Positions 60,613 through 64,000 of a stretch of 64,000 bases of DNA are shown here, piece by piece. Source of the stretch: Aggregatibacter kilianii (lineage in GTDB: Bacteria; Pseudomonadota; Gammaproteobacteria; Enterobacterales; Pasteurellaceae); NCBI RefSeq assembly GCF_003129965.1, contig NZ_NRCJ01000009.1, positions 1-64,000 on the forward strand. Direction: 5' to 3'. Numbering within the stretch: position 1 is the stretch's first letter; every line of letters begins with the position of its first letter. Position numbers and translations under genes: made by a program. The notes under the pieces are model-generated. The model saw only the letters and a program-made list of their open reading frames with translations, made no database searches and was not told the DNA's origin.

Positions 60613-61197
60613 ATGCGTAACATTTTCGCCCTCTGCCTTTTGTTTTTCAGCCCGCTAACGTTCGCTTTCTCCGAAGCGGAATTAATCACCTTGTTACAAA
60701 CCCCGCAAAACGTGCAGGGCAATTTCACCCAGCAGCGTTTTCTCAAATCCCTCGCCAAGCCCATCACCACTCAAGGCAAGTTCACCCTGTTGGCTAAAAA
60801 AGGCTTGTTGTGGCAAATGGAAAAACCATTTGCCAACCAACTGCGGGTAAAAACCGACGGCATTATGCAGTGGGACGGCAAGCAATGGGTGGCGAATAGC
60901 AAAATGGGACAGACGGAACAAATCAATCTGTTTCTCGGTTTGTTGTCGGGCGACATTTCCGGTTTGAAATCGCAGTTTCACGTGGTGCTGTCCGGCGAAG
61001 CAAAAAACTGGCAACTGACTTTAACGCCGAGTTCGTTACTGATGAAACAGATTTTTACCGACATTCAAATTCAAGGCGATGATGTGGTGAAAGCCATCGT
61101 ATTAAACGAAAAACAAGGCGATAAAACCCATATTCGGTTCGATCATATTCAACAAAATCAGCCCTTAGCGGCGTTTGCACAATCGGCGTTAGACTAA
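60613..61197 (+). CDS. LolA-like periplasmic carrier of the polyene cluster
   Basis: A 194-residue exported protein with signal peptide RNIFALCLLFFSPLTFA. The mature part resembles outer membrane lipoprotein carrier proteins (VQGNFTQQRFLKSLAKP, GLLWQMEKPFANQL, ILNEKQGDKTH-like end). LolA-like proteins next to MMPL exporters are a recurring pair in aryl polyene clusters and could escort the lipid-linked product through the periplasm. Confidence 0.87.
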   Translation: MRNIFALCLLFFSPLTFAFSEAELITLLQTPQNVQGNFTQQRFLKSLAKPITTQGKFTLLAKKGLLWQMEKPFANQLRVKTDGIMQWDGKQWVANSKMGQTEQINLFLGLLSGDISGLKSQFHVVLSGEAKNWQLTLTPSSLLMKQIFTDIQIQGDDVVKAIVLNEKQGDKTHIRFDHIQQNQPLAAFAQSALD

Positions 61198-61203
61198 AAA
61201 ACG

Positions 61204-63501
61204 ATGAAAAAAAACACCGCACTTTCTCTTCTCTATGCCCTGTTTCTGATGGCGATATTGTTGCTATTCGGCTATGCGGTGCAAAAAGGCGGCTGGTTGC
61301 AAACGGATTTGCGCGCGTTGCTACCGCAAGAACAGGGCTGGACGACGGAACAACTGCTGGCGGATGAACAACAGGAAGCACGCCTCAATCAACAACTCGT
61401 TTCCCTGATCGGGCATGCCGAACCGCAAAAGGCGTTTCAGCTGGCGGAGCTGGTGGCGCAACAGTGGCGCGATAGCGGATTATTTGCGCAAGTGGATGCC
61501 AATATGCAGCCGAATATTTCCGCTCTGCGTACGGAAATCAGGCAATTACGCCTCGCCACCTTGCCGCCCTCCGTTCGTCATCAACTCCTTCACGCCCCAC
61601 AGGACTATTTTCGCGATTATGCGGAACAAATCATGAGCCCGTTCGCGCAAACCCATTTGGTTCCTTTAGATGAAGATTGGCCGGGTTTCGGCAGATTCGT
61701 TTTGCCGCAGGCGCAAACGCAGGGCCGGATTCAATGGCATGCGGAAAACGGCATGCTTTACATCACGGAGAAGGATAAAACTTGGGTGTTCTTGCGTGCT
61801 GTGTTGCAGCAGGGCAACCTGATAAATCCGTCGGTAAATCTGACCGCACTTTTGGCGCAAAATCGCCAAACCGTTGCGACGGAACAGGGCGACATATTAG
61901 CCACCGGCGCGGCGTTGTTCGCTATTGACGCGAAAGTTAAAGCGGAGCGGGAAAGCACCTTAATGAGCGCGCTCGGCGTGAGCCTGACGCTGTTATTGCT
62001 ACTGGTCGTTTTTAGAACGTTACGCGTGCTGTGGTTGTTTTTGCCGATTCTGGCGGGGATGTTATGCGGCGTAACCGCTGTCGTTTGGGCGTTCGGGCAA
62101 ATTCATATCCTGACCATTGTTATCGGCACCAGCCTCATCGGTGTGCTGATTGATTTTCCGTTACATTGGCTTGCCTCATCACGTTTCCAACCGCAATGGA
62201 ACGGCGAGCAGGCAATGCAAAAGCTACGTTTTACCTTTCTGATTAGCCTGCTTGTGACGTTGCTGGGCTACGGTTTGCTCGGCTTCACCGCGCTTCCGGT
62301 GTTAAAACAGACCGCACTTTTCTCCGCTGCGGCGTTGATCACCGCGATGCTTGCCACCTTGCTTTTTTTACCCGCCTTATTCCGTCGTTATCAAAACAAA
62401 CCGCGTACGCCTAACCCCAAAGTGCGGTCGTTTTTAGACGCGTTTTTTACCCGTCGAATCGGTGCGTTGCCGATGTTGTTGGGCATAATTTTTATCGGCG
62501 GCGGATTGTATCAATCTCAATGGCGGGACGATATTCGCCAATGGGTTTCCATGCCGAAAGCCATGTTAGACGAGGCAAAACACATCGGCGAACTGACCGG
62601 CATGGACTTGGGCAATCGTTATTTCTTGGTGCTTGCCGACAACGACAATGCCTTGTTGGAAAAAGAACGGACGCTGACAGAAAAACTGGATGAACAGAAC
62701 GTGCCTTATCGCGCCCTTTCCCAATGGATCATGTCGGAAGCGCAACAACGACAGTTTATTACGGAATTGAAGAGAACGCTGAAACCGCAGGATTATGCTG
62801 TGTTAACGGACATCGGCGTGCCGTCGGAAGCGTTACAACAGGCGTTGCAGGCATTAGGCTCACAGCCGACGTTATCTCTGCAACAAGCCTTGCAATCCAC
62901 CGTCGGAAAAGCCTGGCAGCCGCTTTATTTGGGCAGATTGACGGAAAATCAGGTGGCGGGCATTGTGCAGGTGAACGGAAATGAAGCTTCTCTCGCCCAT
63001 CTGGCAAATCAACAGGATATTTTCTGGCAGGACAAACGGGCGCATTTAAATCAGGCGTTCCAACAAACCCGCGATCAGGCGGCATGGCTGAAAGTGTTGT
63101 CCTTTGTGTTTGCAGGCCTGCTCCTGTGGCGCTTGTTCGGTGCCAAGCGCACGTTCAGGATGTTACTTCCGCCATTGTGCGCCATTGTGATGACGGTGGC
63201 GATTTTCGGCTGGCTCGGGTTGCCGATCAGCTTATTTACCATGTTCGGGTTGTTGTTGGTGTCGGCTATCGGCATTGATTACACCGCCTATATGCAAACT
63301 GCAAATGAACCTTTATACAGTAAGTACATTGCGGTATTATTGGCGGCAACGACAACCCTGATTTCTTTTGTCTTATTAGGGCTGAGTTCCACGCCGGCGG
63401 TGGCTTCATTCGGGTTGAGTGTGAGTCTTGGTGTGTTATTCAGCGTTATCATTACCTTTAAACTATTGCGTGAATCCGGAGAATCGAATGGAACAATTTG
63501 A
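61204..63501 (+). CDS. MMPL/RND-type exporter of the polyene cluster
   Basis: A 765-residue inner membrane transporter. One N-terminal helix is followed by a periplasmic domain, then a block of five helices (LGVSLTLLLLLVVFRTLRVL, TIVIGTSLIGVLIDFPLHW), a second periplasmic domain and a second helix block (IVMTVAIFGWLGLPISLFTM, IGIDYTAYMQ). This duplicated layout is that of the MMPL/RND superfamily, which exports hydrophobic molecules. It follows the LolA-like gene by six bases and overlaps the oxidoreductase gene. Confidence 0.88.
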   Translation: MKKNTALSLLYALFLMAILLLFGYAVQKGGWLQTDLRALLPQEQGWTTEQLLADEQQEARLNQQLVSLIGHAEPQKAFQLAELVAQQWRDSGLFAQVDANMQPNISALRTEIRQLRLATLPPSVRHQLLHAPQDYFRDYAEQIMSPFAQTHLVPLDEDWPGFGRFVLPQAQTQGRIQWHAENGMLYITEKDKTWVFLRAVLQQGNLINPSVNLTALLAQNRQTVATEQGDILATGAALFAIDAKVKAERESTLMSALGVSLTLLLLLVVFRTLRVLWLFLPILAGMLCGVTAVVWAFGQIHILTIVIGTSLIGVLIDFPLHWLASSRFQPQWNGEQAMQKLRFTFLISLLVTLLGYGLLGFTALPVLKQTALFSAAALITAMLATLLFLPALFRRYQNKPRTPNPKVRSFLDAFFTRRIGALPMLLGIIFIGGGLYQSQWRDDIRQWVSMPKAMLDEAKHIGELTGMDLGNRYFLVLADNDNALLEKERTLTEKLDEQNVPYRALSQWIMSEAQQRQFITELKRTLKPQDYAVLTDIGVPSEALQQALQALGSQPTLSLQQALQSTVGKAWQPLYLGRLTENQVAGIVQVNGNEASLAHLANQQDIFWQDKRAHLNQAFQQTRDQAAWLKVLSFVFAGLLLWRLFGAKRTFRMLLPPLCAIVMTVAIFGWLGLPISLFTMFGLLLVSAIGIDYTAYMQTANEPLYSKYIAVLLAATTTLISFVLLGLSSTPAVASFGLSVSLGVLFSVIITFKLLRESGESNGTI

Positions 63502-64000
63502 TGTGGTGATTATCGGCGCAGGACCTTCCGGTTCTGTTGCCGCGTCTTTATTGCATAAACAGGGCGTTAAGGTGTGCGTGTTGGAAAAACAACATTTCCC
63601 GCGCTTTGTCATCGGCGAGAGCCTGCTACCGTATTGTATGGACATTTTAGCCGAAGCGGAGTTGGTGGACGCGGTAAATGCGGAGCCGACCTTCCAATTT
63701 AAAAACGGGGCGGCATTTACCTGGGGCAATCGTTATACCTATTTTGACTTCACCGATAAATTCACCGCCGGACCGGGCACGACTTATCAGGTGCGTCGCG
63801 GCATTTTCGACAAAATTCTGATTGATGAAACCGCCAAAAAAGGCGTTGAAGTACGCTTCGGGCATGAAGTTTTAAATTTAGACAATTCAGGTGGCGCGGC
63901 ACACTTAAAAGTGCGGTCGGAAAATGGTGCGGAATACGAGCTTGAAGCGCGTTTCGTGCTGGACGCCAGCGGCTATGGTCGCGTGTTGCCGCGCCTATTG
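63488..64000 (+). CDS. FAD-dependent oxidoreductase, 5' part (continues past window)
   Basis: The first 171 codons of a flavoprotein of the halogenase/geranylgeranyl-reductase-like group. The dinucleotide motif is VVIIGAGPSGSVAA (Gly10, Gly12, Gly15), followed by the conserved PRFVIGESLLP. A flavin enzyme of this type is present in many aryl polyene clusters. Whether it halogenates, hydroxylates or saturates the product cannot be told without the C-terminal part. ATG 63488 overlaps the exporter gene. Confidence 0.85.
   Translation, partial: MEQFDVVIIGAGPSGSVAASLLHKQGVKVCVLEKQHFPRFVIGESLLPYCMDILAEAELVDAVNAEPTFQFKNGAAFTWGNRYTYFDFTDKFTAGPGTTYQVRRGIFDKILIDETAKKGVEVRFGHEVLNLDNSGGAAHLKVRSENGAEYELEARFVLDASGYGRVLPRLL

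Overview
The window is chromosomal DNA from a member of the Pasteurellaceae. The 9-base Haemophilus-type DNA uptake core (AAGTGCGGT, or its complement ACCGCACTT) occurs dozens of times, often as inverted pairs that double as terminators. The gene set also fits: Na+-NQR, NarP, a class I adenylate cyclase with a TTG start, and a protein E-type lipoprotein. An intact hemCDXY operon and an aryl-polyene-type cluster argue against Haemophilus influenzae itself and make Aggregatibacter or a close relative the best guess. The genus is an inference.

Layout. 1-4930: tail of tuf, tex, greB, an ECF sigma factor with a zinc anti-sigma partner, and a methionine-rich exported peptide gene. 4935-8050: a TonB-dependent siderophore-type receptor divergent from yhhQ, which carries a preQ1-I riboswitch over its ribosome binding site. 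8057-15114: hemCDXY divergent from cyaA. 15124-24822: narP, tamA-tamB-ppx and the convergent pckA. 25087-28751: small exported proteins of unknown role (a DUF3108-like protein, a YD-repeat-like protein, an SH3-like gene broken by an in-frame stop) with mnmA. 28491-35923: Na+-translocating NADH:quinone reductase operon nqrABCDEF-apbE-nqrM. 36281-41605: bolA, yajG, tRNA-Asn and tRNA-Phe, mltC, yggX, mutY, trmB, yggL. 41821-51798: a frameshifted remnant, purM-purN under a PurR-type operator, a protein E homologue, clpB with a sigma-32-like promoter, an exported ComEA-domain protein with 11-residue repeats, asd, and dapF-xerC-yigB. 51898-52920: two small lipoproteins.

52927 to the window end: one tightly coupled operon that looks like the first part of an aryl polyene (APE) pigment cluster. 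In order it has a ketosynthase-like chain-length factor, an acyltransferase, two acyl carrier proteins, an aryl-AMP ligase fused to a dehydratase, a membrane protein, a second stand-alone ligase, a family 2 glycosyltransferase, a lipid A-type acyltransferase, a thioesterase, a LolA-like carrier, an MMPL/RND exporter and a truncated FAD oxidoreductase. Almost every junction overlaps. The parts suggest that an aryl starter is activated, loaded on a carrier protein, extended and dehydrated elsewhere in the cluster, attached to a lipid and exported to the outer membrane. The ketosynthases and ketoreductase expected of such a system would lie beyond position 64000.

Most of the window is conserved housekeeping sequence. 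The best candidates for closer study are the duplicated and fused ligase arrangement in the APE-like operon, the repeat-extended ComEA protein, the preQ1 element, the perfect 16-bp inverted repeat ahead of apbE, and the sigma/anti-sigma/Met-rich trio.
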